Part shown: in pieces, positions 37,388 to 45,207 of the stretch
How the letters are laid out: the number at the start of each line of letters is the position of its first letter
Numbering within the stretch: the stretch's first letter is position 1
From: Marinobacter sp. EhC06
Lineage (GTDB): Bacteria; Pseudomonadota; Gammaproteobacteria; Pseudomonadales; Oleiphilaceae
Length of the DNA: 64,000 nt
Direction: 5' to 3'
Assembly (NCBI RefSeq): GCF_001650915.1
Contig: NZ_LXYO01000035.1
Location: 62,001 to 126,000 of the forward strand
Translations under genes and position numbers: made by a program
The notes under the pieces: model-generated
Told to the model about the DNA's origin: nothing
The model's input: only the letters and a program-made list of their open reading frames with translations
Database searches by the model: none

Positions 37388-39874
37388 TTACTCCAGACGC
37401 CTGAGCAACAGCATCGGCGACACGTTCAGAACCGGACGGAGCTGCCAGCGGCCAAACAGGGCCAGGACGACAGCGCTTATCAGCGGGATAGGCAATACCA
37501 CGTGCCAGTGCCATTGGAACGCCCCCTCGAACATCCTGAACTGAAGTGCCCAGACCGCCGCCTCGGCGGCAACCACGCCCAGTAAACCCGCAAAACCGCC
37601 CAGCAATGCGAACTCGAGCATGGTGCTTCGCACCAGCAGACTCTGCCGTCCGCCCAGTGTTCGCAGCAACGCGCCTTCCCTCTGACGGTCGCGTAGCGTG
37701 GCACTGACCACCGCTGCCATCACCACAAGTGCAGCGGCAAGAATCAGCGCGAGAATTGCTTCAATCGCCTGGGTTACCTGCCGGACGATTTCCTGGATTC
37801 GCTCGATAATGTGGTCGATTTCCAGTACCGATACGGTCGGGAACTGCCGGGAAAAATCATTCAATGCATCCTTCCTGTCCTTGGGCAGGTAAAAGCTGGT
37901 AATCCATGTTGCAGGCATGTCCGTCAGGCCGCCCTCGGGCGGAAAGGCCATGTAGAAGTTGGGCTTCATGCTGTCCCACTGAACCGTGCGGATGCTGGTG
38001 ACAGTTTCCGTCACCTTCTCGGAGCCGATGGTGAAGGTGAGCTCATCGCCCAGTGACAGGCCAAGCTGCCCGGCCAGTTCAGCTTCCACCGAGACGCCAT
38101 CTTTCTGGTTCTCGTCAAACCAGGTGCCTTCAACAATCTCGTTATCTTCCGGCAGCGTCGACATCCAGGTCAGGTTCAGTTCACGGTTGAGCGCGTTTAC
38201 GTTCTCGTCTTTGCTGACCGCCTGCTTGACGGGCTGACCGTTGAGTTCAGTGAGGCGCCCGCGAACCATCGGGTAAAGCTTGTCCAGCGGCTGGCCACGC
38301 TCCTGCCAGAACGCATCCACTTCCTCTACCGCTTCCGGTGCGATGTTGATCAGGAAATGATTGGGAGCATCCTCGGGCAACTGAGCCTGCCAGTCCGCCA
38401 GCAGTGACGTCCGCACCAGTATCAGTGTGGCAGCCAGCATCAGCGTCATCGCAAATACGGCGATCTGGGACAGACTGGCCCGGCGATGCCGGTACAGGCC
38501 AACCAGGGCAAGTCGCCAGGAGTTGCCGCCTCCACGGACCTTGCGCAGGGTCGCCACCATCAGCCAGCCCACCAGGCCCAGCGCGCCAAGCAGCAGGGCA
38601 AGACCACCGAGCAGGGAAACAACAAGGGCCAGTTCTCCGGCGTACATCCAGACCAGCCCGAAGACCGCCACAATGGCGATCACGATATCCGGCAAAGCCT
38701 CACGCCCGGTTTCACCAGGCTGGCTGCGCAATACACGCATGGCTGGAACATTCCGAAGCCGACGCACCGGCGGATAGGCAAAGGCAAACAGGGAAACCAG
38801 GGCCGTCAACAGCGCAGGTACCAAAGCGGCAGGGTCAAGCTGGAAGTCCACGGGACGCTCCAGTACCTCGCTGAGCATACGAATCAGCAACCAATAAAGC
38901 GGTATGGCCACCAGCAGACCACCGACGATACCGGTTACGCCCCAGAGTGCCAGACGCCTCAGGTACAGACCGCCAATTCCGGCCCCGCTCAGGCCCAGGG
39001 TTTTCAGCAGTGCGACGGTGTCGCGCTGGGACAGGGCGTATTGCCGACTTGCCACGGCCACCGCCACAGCTGCGAGCAGAACCGCAAGGCTGCCGCCCAG
39101 CAACAGGAATCGTTCAGCACGCTCCAGGGAACGGGAGAAGGTTTCACCATCCCGCACCCCTTCCCATTCATGACTCGGCTCCATCCGGGGCTGCAGCCAC
39201 TGATAGTAAGATTCCAGAGAGGCTTCTTCGCCGGCAAACAGGTAGATGTACTCAACCCGGCTGCCCTCCTGAATGACCCCGGTGGCTGAGACATCATCCA
39301 CGTGCATCATCACCCGTGGCGCCAGCGCCGAAAGCCGGAAACCACCATCGGGCTCGCGAATGAGGAGGCCGGAGACCGTCAGGTTCAGATTCCCGACTTC
39401 CAGGGACTCGCCGATTTCGAGATCCAGCAGTCTGAGCAGGCGCGGGTTGATCCAGACTTCGCCAGGCCCGGGACCCTGATTTACCAGTTCCCTGGGCCCC
39501 GTTGGCTCCCGCTGTATTTCGATATCACCCCGAAGCGGATACTCGTTGCTGACCGCTTTCACCGACACCAGCTGGAAATTATCGGCGCCCAACACCATGG
39601 TGGAGAATTCAACCATCCGGCCGGTTGCCAACCCCTGATCAGTCGCCTCCTGCAGCCAGGAATCCGGTATCGGGCGACCATTCTCCGCTTCGAGCTGCCG
39701 ATCCGCCGCCAGGAACGTACTGGCTGAGGAAACCAGGGTGCGCTGCAGCTGGCTGGCAAACAGGGCGATGGTGGCAACCGTGGCAACGGCAATGATCAGG
39801 GCAGCCAGAACGACGCGAACATCTCGTTCCCGCCAGTCCCGGCGGACCGACATAAGCTTCTTTGCAGCAGCCAT
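37388..39874 (-). CDS. ybbP: FtsX-like ABC transporter permease (YbbP type)
   Basis: An 828-residue inner-membrane protein with two FtsX units and about ten helices, arranged as one N-terminal helix, a large periplasmic domain, a central helix bundle (residues 250-500), a second periplasmic region and a C-terminal bundle. Long double-FtsX permeases like this pair with YbbA-type ATPases. Its ATG shares one base with the ATPase stop. Facing tesA, the arrangement equals the E. coli tesA-ybbA-ybbP locus. Substrate unknown; likely envelope lipid or lipoprotein handling rather than transport across the membrane. Confidence 0.9.
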   Translation of the reverse strand: MAAAKKLMSVRRDWRERDVRVVLAALIIAVATVATIALFASQLQRTLVSSASTFLAADRQLEAENGRPIPDSWLQEATDQGLATGRMVEFSTMVLGADNFQLVSVKAVSNEYPLRGDIEIQREPTGPRELVNQGPGPGEVWINPRLLRLLDLEIGESLEVGNLNLTVSGLLIREPDGGFRLSALAPRVMMHVDDVSATGVIQEGSRVEYIYLFAGEEASLESYYQWLQPRMEPSHEWEGVRDGETFSRSLERAERFLLLGGSLAVLLAAVAVAVASRQYALSQRDTVALLKTLGLSGAGIGGLYLRRLALWGVTGIVGGLLVAIPLYWLLIRMLSEVLERPVDFQLDPAALVPALLTALVSLFAFAYPPVRRLRNVPAMRVLRSQPGETGREALPDIVIAIVAVFGLVWMYAGELALVVSLLGGLALLLGALGLVGWLMVATLRKVRGGGNSWRLALVGLYRHRRASLSQIAVFAMTLMLAATLILVRTSLLADWQAQLPEDAPNHFLINIAPEAVEEVDAFWQERGQPLDKLYPMVRGRLTELNGQPVKQAVSKDENVNALNRELNLTWMSTLPEDNEIVEGTWFDENQKDGVSVEAELAGQLGLSLGDELTFTIGSEKVTETVTSIRTVQWDSMKPNFYMAFPPEGGLTDMPATWITSFYLPKDRKDALNDFSRQFPTVSVLEIDHIIERIQEIVRQVTQAIEAILALILAAALVVMAAVVSATLRDRQREGALLRTLGGRQSLLVRSTMLEFALLGGFAGLLGVVAAEAAVWALQFRMFEGAFQWHWHVVLPIPLISAVVLALFGRWQLRPVLNVSPMLLLRRLE

Positions 39875-40602
39875 CAGTGCGCCATCTCCTGAGCTGCTTC
39901 CGGTTCGGTAAGAACGCCGGCTTCAATATGGAACTGCCGATTACAGCGTGCCGCCAGATGTTCGTCGTGGGTAACCATCACCAGGGTTGTGCCCTGCTCC
40001 CGGTTCAGCGCCATCAGCAGATCGGAAACTGCCTGGCCGGTTCGGTTATCCAGGTTGCCCGTCGGCTCATCGGCAAACAGGATCAACGGGTCAGACGCAA
40101 ACGCCCGGGCGATGGCCACCCGCTGCTGCTCACCACCGGAGAGCTGCCTGGGTGTGTGGGTCAGTCGCTCGCCAAGCCCCACCCGCTCCAGTAGCTCACG
40201 GGCTCTCTTTTCCGGTGACTGCATACCGGCAAGCTCCAGTGGCAACATGACATTCTCAAGCGCGGTAAGCGCCGGCAACAGCTGGAACGACTGGAACACA
40301 AACCCGACACGGTGCGCCCGAAGCTTTGCCCGCTCGTCTTCGCTGAGCTTGCTGATCACCGAGCCGTCCAGCTCAACCGTACCCTCAGTGGGCGTATCAA
40401 GGCCCGCCAGTAAACCCAAGAGCGTGGTTTTGCCGGAACCGGAGCGCCCGACGATGGCTACGGACTCTCCCCGATTGATTTCGAGAGTGACCCCTTGCAA
40501 GATCGTGAGCGTATCGGTTTCAACACTGACACGGTGAGTCAGGTTATTTACCCGTAACATTGGGCTCTGGCTATCCGGGTTAACATTGGTCATCTGGTTC
40601 AC
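39874..40602 (-). CDS. ybbA: ABC transporter ATP-binding protein (YbbA type)
   Basis: A 242-residue ATPase of the LolD/MacB subgroup with Walker A G-R-S-G-S-G-K-T-T-L-L, signature L-S-G-G-E-Q-Q-R-V-A-I-A-R and Walker B L-I-L-F-A-D-E-P-T-G-N-L-D. It is coupled to the YbbP-type permease (stop and start overlap by one base). It is transcribed divergently from tesA across a 45-bp gap, so the two promoters must overlap. Confidence 0.92.
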   Translation of the reverse strand: MNQMTNVNPDSQSPMLRVNNLTHRVSVETDTLTILQGVTLEINRGESVAIVGRSGSGKTTLLGLLAGLDTPTEGTVELDGSVISKLSEDERAKLRAHRVGFVFQSFQLLPALTALENVMLPLELAGMQSPEKRARELLERVGLGERLTHTPRQLSGGEQQRVAIARAFASDPLILFADEPTGNLDNRTGQAVSDLLMALNREQGTTLVMVTHDEHLAARCNRQFHIEAGVLTEPEAAQEMAH

Positions 40603-40647
40603 GGAATCTCCCGATCCTGGGTCCTGAATTACTTAAAGGTGTATTGG

Positions 40648-41283
40648 TTGTCTATGCATACGGCATTGGTGTACGTCAGATCAATTCTTTTTCTTGTAGT
40701 TACCCTGCTGGCCCTGCCGGTAGCGGCCAACCAGAGCACGCTGCTGATTGTCGGCGACAGCCTCAGTGCAGCCTATGGTGTACCCTCCGAAACCGCGTGG
40801 GTGCAGCTGTTGCGTAACCGGCTGGAGAACAACGGGCTATCGGACTGGGACGTGGTCAATGCCAGCATCAGCGGAGAAACCACCGATGGCGGCGCTCGCA
40901 GGCTGCCCGAACTGCTTGCGGAGAATGACCCCGAAGTGGTGATTATCGAATTGGGGGGCAACGATGGCCTTCGCGGCTTTCCGCCCAACGTGATCGAATC
41001 CAATCTCGCCTCCATGATCGAAAAGGTCCAGAGTTCGGGCGCCCGTGCTGTGCTGGTGGGCATGCAGATACCACCAAACTACGGACAGCGGTATACCGAA
41101 ATGTTTGCTGACATTTACCCGAAGCTGTCAGACCGCTACGACACCGCTCTGGTTCCCTTTTTCCTGGACGGCATCTACAACCAGGACGGGCTAATGCAGG
41201 ACGATGGCATTCACCCTACCGAGGAAGCCCAGGCCAAACTGCTCGAAAACGTCTGGCCTGTGCTCAAACCGATCCTGCAATAA
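40648..41283 (+). CDS. tesA: Multifunctional esterase TesA (SGNH hydrolase)
   Basis: A periplasmic SGNH hydrolase of about 210 residues. Block I is V-G-D-S-L-S-A-A-Y-G, block III G-G-N-D-G-L, block V D-D-G-I-H-P, giving the Ser-Asn-Asp-His set. A signal peptide (S-I-L-F-L-V-V-T-L-L-A-L-P-V-A-A) precedes it. It cleaves acyl-CoA, lysophospholipid and aryl esters. AAAGG is eight bases before a TTG at 40648, so that is my preferred start; the ATG at 40654 is the alternative and changes little. Confidence 0.92.
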   Translation: MSMHTALVYVRSILFLVVTLLALPVAANQSTLLIVGDSLSAAYGVPSETAWVQLLRNRLENNGLSDWDVVNASISGETTDGGARRLPELLAENDPEVVIIELGGNDGLRGFPPNVIESNLASMIEKVQSSGARAVLVGMQIPPNYGQRYTEMFADIYPKLSDRYDTALVPFFLDGIYNQDGLMQDDGIHPTEEAQAKLLENVWPVLKPILQ

Positions 41284-41290
41284 AGCCGGA

Positions 41291-42256
41291 TCAGCTTAAT
41301 CCCTGCAGGAAAGCCAGGGCCCGACGCTCTGACCAGTAAAAGCCATCTCTCGCATGCTCGACAAACCCCACGTGGCCGCCCCAGCGAGGGGCTTCCAGGC
41401 GCACGTGGGCACCAAGCTGCCGCCGGGACTCCGGAAAGCACTGCGGCGACAGGAACGGATCATCGGCGGCATTCACCATCAGTGCCGGCACCCTGATATC
41501 TCGCATGCGCCCCAGGGCCGAACACTGGGCCCAGTAATCCCGCGCATCGCGAAAGCCATGCAGAGGCGCCGTGTAACGGTCATCAAATTCATGAAAGCTG
41601 CGGATGGCTTCAAACCCCGAAACATCAATCAGGTCCGGAAACCTTTCCGCCTTTTCCTGCATTTTCACCCTCAGATCCCGAAGAAAGCGCTGCATGTAGA
41701 TCTTTCGGCTGGGCAGCGCCAGCATATCGGCGCTACCGGCCAGGTCACAGGGAACCGAATAGGCAACGGCACCGCAGATCCGGCTGTCCACCCGCTCCCC
41801 CTGCTCCCCCAAATAGAGCAGCGTCAGGTTGCCCCCCATACTGAACCCCGACAGAAACAAAGTGTCGTAGGTGCCGGCCAGACCATGATCAATCACCAGG
41901 CTGAGGTCTTCGGTGGCGCCACTGTGGTAAAACCTTGGCTGTCGGTTCATCACACCGCCGCAGGAGCGGAAGTTCCAGGCCAGAACGTCCCAGCCCTCCC
42001 GTAACAGGGCCCGGGTGAGGCCGAGCACGTAGGGCCGTCGGCTGTGACCTTCGAGACCGTGAGACACGATGGCCAGGCGGCCGCTGCCCTGCCGGTACCA
42101 GTCCAGATGCAGTTCATCGTCATCCGGTGTGGCGATAGTTTCCGGTTCCGGATCCACCATCGGAACCTTGCGAAACAGCGTGGGCCAGACAGACTGGACG
42201 TGGCCGTTGCGCAACCAGGGCGGTGGACGGTAGTGAAGGGTCCTGCTTTCGTACAA
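41291..42256 (-). CDS. yheT: YheT-type alpha/beta hydrolase
   Basis: A 321-residue hydrolase starting at TTG with AAAGG seven bases upstream. R-N-G-H-V-Q-S-V-W-P near the N-terminus is typical of the YheT/ABHD1-3 group; the nucleophile is in S-G-F-S-M-G-G-N-L and the catalytic histidine probably in R-W-G-G-H-V-G-F. Substrate unknown; related proteins act on esters or phospholipids. It converges on tesA with 7 bp between ends. Confidence 0.9.
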   Translation of the reverse strand: MYESRTLHYRPPPWLRNGHVQSVWPTLFRKVPMVDPEPETIATPDDDELHLDWYRQGSGRLAIVSHGLEGHSRRPYVLGLTRALLREGWDVLAWNFRSCGGVMNRQPRFYHSGATEDLSLVIDHGLAGTYDTLFLSGFSMGGNLTLLYLGEQGERVDSRICGAVAYSVPCDLAGSADMLALPSRKIYMQRFLRDLRVKMQEKAERFPDLIDVSGFEAIRSFHEFDDRYTAPLHGFRDARDYWAQCSALGRMRDIRVPALMVNAADDPFLSPQCFPESRRQLGAHVRLEAPRWGGHVGFVEHARDGFYWSERRALAFLQGLS

Positions 42257-42280
42257 TTTTTAGCCTTTCATATCAGGGGG

Positions 42281-42309
42281 TTGACCCCGTAAATCAAAGC
42301 GCTTAATAT
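42281..42309 (+). promoter_or_regulatory. Promoter of first tRNA-Asn gene
   Basis: TTGACC (42281-42286) and TAATAT (42304-42309) at 17-bp spacing, 20 bp before the tRNA. The -10 is followed by GCGCGCC, a GC-rich discriminator expected of stringently controlled tRNA promoters. Confidence 0.8.
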
Positions 42310-42328
42310 GCGCGCCACTTGATGCTGT

Positions 42329-42404
42329 TCCCCGATAGCTCAGTTGGTAGAGCAACGGACTGTTAATCCGTTTGTCGCTGGTTCGAGCCCAGCTCGGGGA
42401 GCCA
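42329..42404 (+). tRNA. tRNA-Asn (GTT)
   Basis: 76 nt including an encoded CCA. Acceptor stem TCCCCGA pairs with TCGGGGA; D-stem starts GCTC; anticodon arm CGGAC-TGTTAAT-CCG places GTT at the anticodon; T-arm GCTGG-TTCGAGC-CCAGC. Identical over its length to the copy at 57013. Confidence 0.98.
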
Positions 42405-42413
42405 CTTATTCCG

Positions 42414-42449
42414 AAATGCCGCTGTTTCAAATGAATCAGCGGCATTTTT
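42414..42449. terminator. Bidirectional terminator between tRNA-Asn and the M18 aminopeptidase gene
   Basis: AAATGCCGCTG and CAGCGGCATTT form an 11-bp stem around a 12-nt loop, with TTTTT after it on the plus strand. It ends the tRNA transcript; the stem also sits 11 bp past the aminopeptidase stop from the other side. Confidence 0.85.
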
Positions 42450-42460
42450 CGTTTCCGACC

Positions 42461-43750
42461 TCAGAAAATCTGTTCGCGCTGCATGAATTCGGTCAGCACG
42501 CGGAACAGTGTGAAACCATCCTCGGTACCAATCAGTTCCCGAATGGAATGCATACCGAACTGAGGCACACCAATATCCAGTGTGGTCACGCCCAGATTCC
42601 CCGCCGTCAACGGCCCGATGGTGCTGCCACAACCCATATCGCTTCTAACCACGAAGGTCTGGTGCGGCAGCCCGAGTTCATCGCTGATGTGACGGTAAAC
42701 AGCAGCAGAGCGGCTATTGGTCGCGTAGCGCTGATTGTGATTGACTTTGATCACCGGGCCCTGGTTAAGAATCGGCCCGTGATTCTCATCGTGCTTGTCC
42801 ATGTAGTTCGGATGAATCCCGTGGGCGTTATCCGCCGACACCATCATCGAACGAGCGATGGCTCGCGCCTTGCCAGCACCGGCCCAGCGGTCCAGAACCG
42901 CGGTCAGGAACGGCCCCTGGGCGCCCTCGGCCGACATACTGCCAACTTCTTCGTGATCGTTACAGACCAACAGCGCGGCCTCGTCACCGGAGGCTTTCAA
43001 CAACGATTGCAGGCCAATGTAACAACTCAGCAGGTTGTCCAGGCGCGCCGAGGCAATGAAATCATCGCGCAAGCCCACGAACGACGCTTCCCGGGCATCG
43101 TAGAAGCTCAGCTCATAACCCAAAACCTTGCGGGCACTAATTCCGGATTCGGTCCTGACCTGTTGTGAGAGCAGATCAACAAAGCTGGTCGTGTCGCTTT
43201 CCGGAACCTGCATCAGAACCGGCGGCAGATCAGTCTGGGGGTTGACCGTCCGATTGCTGTTGGCTTCGCGGTCCAGATGAATGGCCAGGCTGGGAATAAA
43301 CGCGATTGGCTTGCGAAAATCCACCAGGGTGTCCCGTACCTTGCCGTCCTCGTCCAGCACAGTCACCCGGCCGGCCAGGGAAAGATCCCGATCAAACCAG
43401 GGGTTAAGCAGAACACCGCCGTAAACCTCGACACCCAGCTGGAAAAAGCCCTTGCGACGCAGCTCCGGGTTCGGCTTGACCTTCAGGCAGGGGCTGTCGG
43501 TATGGGCGCCTACCATACGGATACCGGAGGTGGTGACATCCTTGCTGCCGGTACGGAAGGCGACGATTGAAGAGCCATTACGGATAACGAAATAGCCCTG
43601 GTTGCTGGCCAGTGACCAGTCCTCCCGCTCATCCAGCTCCTGAAATCCGGCCGCACTGAGCCGTTGCTTCATGGTGTCGACCGCATGCCAGGGCGTGGGG
43701 GAAGTGTTCAGAAACTTCAATAAATCTTTGTTAAATTCAGCGTGTTCCAT
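42461..43750 (-). CDS. apeB: M18 family aminopeptidase
   Basis: A 429-residue dinuclear zinc peptidase. It starts with the family-typical [12 protein letters not shown]; metal ligands are likely in G-A-H-T-D-S-P, D-H-E-E-V-G-S and [10 protein letters not shown], and the C-terminal histidine in F-G-M-H-S-I-R-E-L. It removes N-terminal acidic or neutral residues from peptides in the cytoplasm. Symbol follows common bacterial use for this family. Confidence 0.95.
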   Translation of the reverse strand: MEHAEFNKDLLKFLNTSPTPWHAVDTMKQRLSAAGFQELDEREDWSLASNQGYFVIRNGSSIVAFRTGSKDVTTSGIRMVGAHTDSPCLKVKPNPELRRKGFFQLGVEVYGGVLLNPWFDRDLSLAGRVTVLDEDGKVRDTLVDFRKPIAFIPSLAIHLDREANSNRTVNPQTDLPPVLMQVPESDTTSFVDLLSQQVRTESGISARKVLGYELSFYDAREASFVGLRDDFIASARLDNLLSCYIGLQSLLKASGDEAALLVCNDHEEVGSMSAEGAQGPFLTAVLDRWAGAGKARAIARSMMVSADNAHGIHPNYMDKHDENHGPILNQGPVIKVNHNQRYATNSRSAAVYRHISDELGLPHQTFVVRSDMGCGSTIGPLTAGNLGVTTLDIGVPQFGMHSIRELIGTEDGFTLFRVLTEFMQREQIF

Positions 43751-43871
43751 GATGTCCCTGATTAAAAGATAATTGCTTCAACAGTATGGCATGAAGCCGG
43801 AAAGCCTCATACTGGGTCAACGGACATTCCCTATAACCGGGTCACAAATCAACCACCACCGGGAGCCCAAC

Positions 43872-44360
43872 GTGCCTGCACCGAGATTTCTCGACATTGA
43901 ATATTGCCAGACCGATGACGCCCTGTTCCCGACCGCCATGGCCTGGTCGCTGGAAGACGGCCAAATGAAAACCGTGGTGATCGCCCCTTCCGATGACTGG
44001 CTTCCGGAAGACGGTGATCTGGGCGATGTCGACCTCCTCTATCTTGAAGAACAGGGCGTGCCCCTGATCGAACTGGCCCGGGAACTGCACCAGGACCTGC
44101 CCGACCAGACGGTATTTGTGGACGGCCTGGACCCGGACGAGATCTTGGTGGATCTGATCTTCACCGCCGTGGCCCAGGAGGCCCCATTCGAAATCGCCCC
44201 CATCAGTGAGCTGATCACTGGCCTGGACAGCGAAACCCTGGAAGATCGTCGGCGTCAGCTGCTGTTCGAAGAGAGCCTGGAACCCCAACTGCCTGAAAAC
44301 GGCGTCTACGCCCTGCTGCTGATGGCCCGCGAAGAAGGCCTGTTTGACGAAGACCTTTAA
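43872..44360 (+). CDS. Conserved-looking hypothetical acidic protein
   Basis: I do not recognise this 162-residue protein. The GTG at 43872 has GGGAG six bases upstream and is the best start. The sequence is very acidic and soluble, beginning V-P-A-P-R-F-L-D-I-E-Y-C-Q-T-D-D, with V-F-V-D-G-L-D-P-D-E-I-L near residue 80. The opening residues and short motifs recall a degenerate exonuclease-type fold (D-I-E), but this is weak. It is divergent from the aminopeptidase. Confidence 0.75.
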   Translation: MPAPRFLDIEYCQTDDALFPTAMAWSLEDGQMKTVVIAPSDDWLPEDGDLGDVDLLYLEEQGVPLIELARELHQDLPDQTVFVDGLDPDEILVDLIFTAVAQEAPFEIAPISELITGLDSETLEDRRRQLLFEESLEPQLPENGVYALLLMAREEGLFDEDL

Positions 44361-44464
44361 GCAGGTAAGACCGACACAGGGAAGTGTGACACGGGTCGAC
44401 GTAACAAACGGTTACACGAGGCAGAATCAGCCCGTATTCGCCTACGTCAGGAAGCCCGATAACA

Positions 44465-45073
44465 ATGAACAAGGTTGTGCGAACGCCCCTCATCTGCCCG
44501 CTTGTCCCTGCCCTGCTTCTCGCCTCCCAGGTCGCACTGGCCCAGGAGACCCCGAGGGCCGACAAACACTACATCGGTCTGCTGGCAACCACCTACAACC
44601 ACCGCACCATCGGTGAAAACACCAAGGAAACCGCCTGGGGCACTGGCGGAACCCTGATGTTGGGTGGCCATATCACCGATCTGTTCCACGCCGAGCTGCG
44701 AGCCGGCGGCGGTTTCAAAGACGCCGAGGTTCCGAACAGCGACCTCACCCTGAGCGTTGACTATTACGCCAGCTGGTACATGGGCCTGCACTACCCTATC
44801 ACCGACTACGCCAACGTTTACGGCCAGTTCGGCTTTTCCTACATCCACGGTGAGGGCGAGATCAGCGATCCGGCGAACGACCGCAACAACGCCTACCTTG
44901 ATCTCGACGGCGAATTTCCGGACAGCGGTTTCAGCGTCAGCTGGATCGCCGGTCTCGACTTTGAAGTGATGGACGATACCTTCCTGGTATTCGAGGGCGG
45001 AAAGCTGTTCGAAGACACCGGAACGGATGTGAATACCTTCCAGTTCTCCGGCGGCGTGCGCTACGAGTTCTGA
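44465..45073 (+). CDS. Small outer-membrane beta-barrel protein
   Basis: A 202-residue protein with a signal peptide (L-I-C-P-L-V-P-A-L-L-L-A-S-Q-V-A-L-A) and alternating beta strands rich in aromatic residues, ending Q-F-S-G-G-V-R-Y-E-F with the terminal phenylalanine needed for barrel assembly. It fits the OmpA/OprF-like eight-stranded barrel class. AGGAAG precedes the ATG. Function unknown. Confidence 0.85.
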   Translation: MNKVVRTPLICPLVPALLLASQVALAQETPRADKHYIGLLATTYNHRTIGENTKETAWGTGGTLMLGGHITDLFHAELRAGGGFKDAEVPNSDLTLSVDYYASWYMGLHYPITDYANVYGQFGFSYIHGEGEISDPANDRNNAYLDLDGEFPDSGFSVSWIAGLDFEVMDDTFLVFEGGKLFEDTGTDVNTFQFSGGVRYEF

Positions 45074-45090
45074 AGTCGCTGATATTAAAT

Positions 45091-45182
45091 GTAGGTCGGA
45101 TTAGCGAAGCGTAATCCGACAATCTGCTGATACGTAATCCCGCCGAATTTTTGTCGGATTACGCTTCGCTAATCCGACCTAC
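45091..45182. repeat. Long inverted repeat with 30-nt perfect arms, copy 1
   Basis: Arms at 45091-45120 and 45153-45182 are perfect reverse complements, each starting or ending GTAGGTCGGATTA/TAATCCGACCTAC, with a 32-nt centre. Between the outer-membrane protein gene and rlmL. A close copy with a changed central base pair (GCGAAGC versus GCGCAGC) is at 57371-57464. Could be a mobile palindrome (REP/MITE-like) or a bidirectional terminator. Confidence 0.9.
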
Positions 45183-45207
45183 CATTCGACCTACTATTCG
45201 ATACCCG

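Noticed and set aside
42329..42404. Phage or island attachment at the tRNA-Asn genes
   Set aside because: No partial tRNA 3' repeats or integrase gene near either copy.
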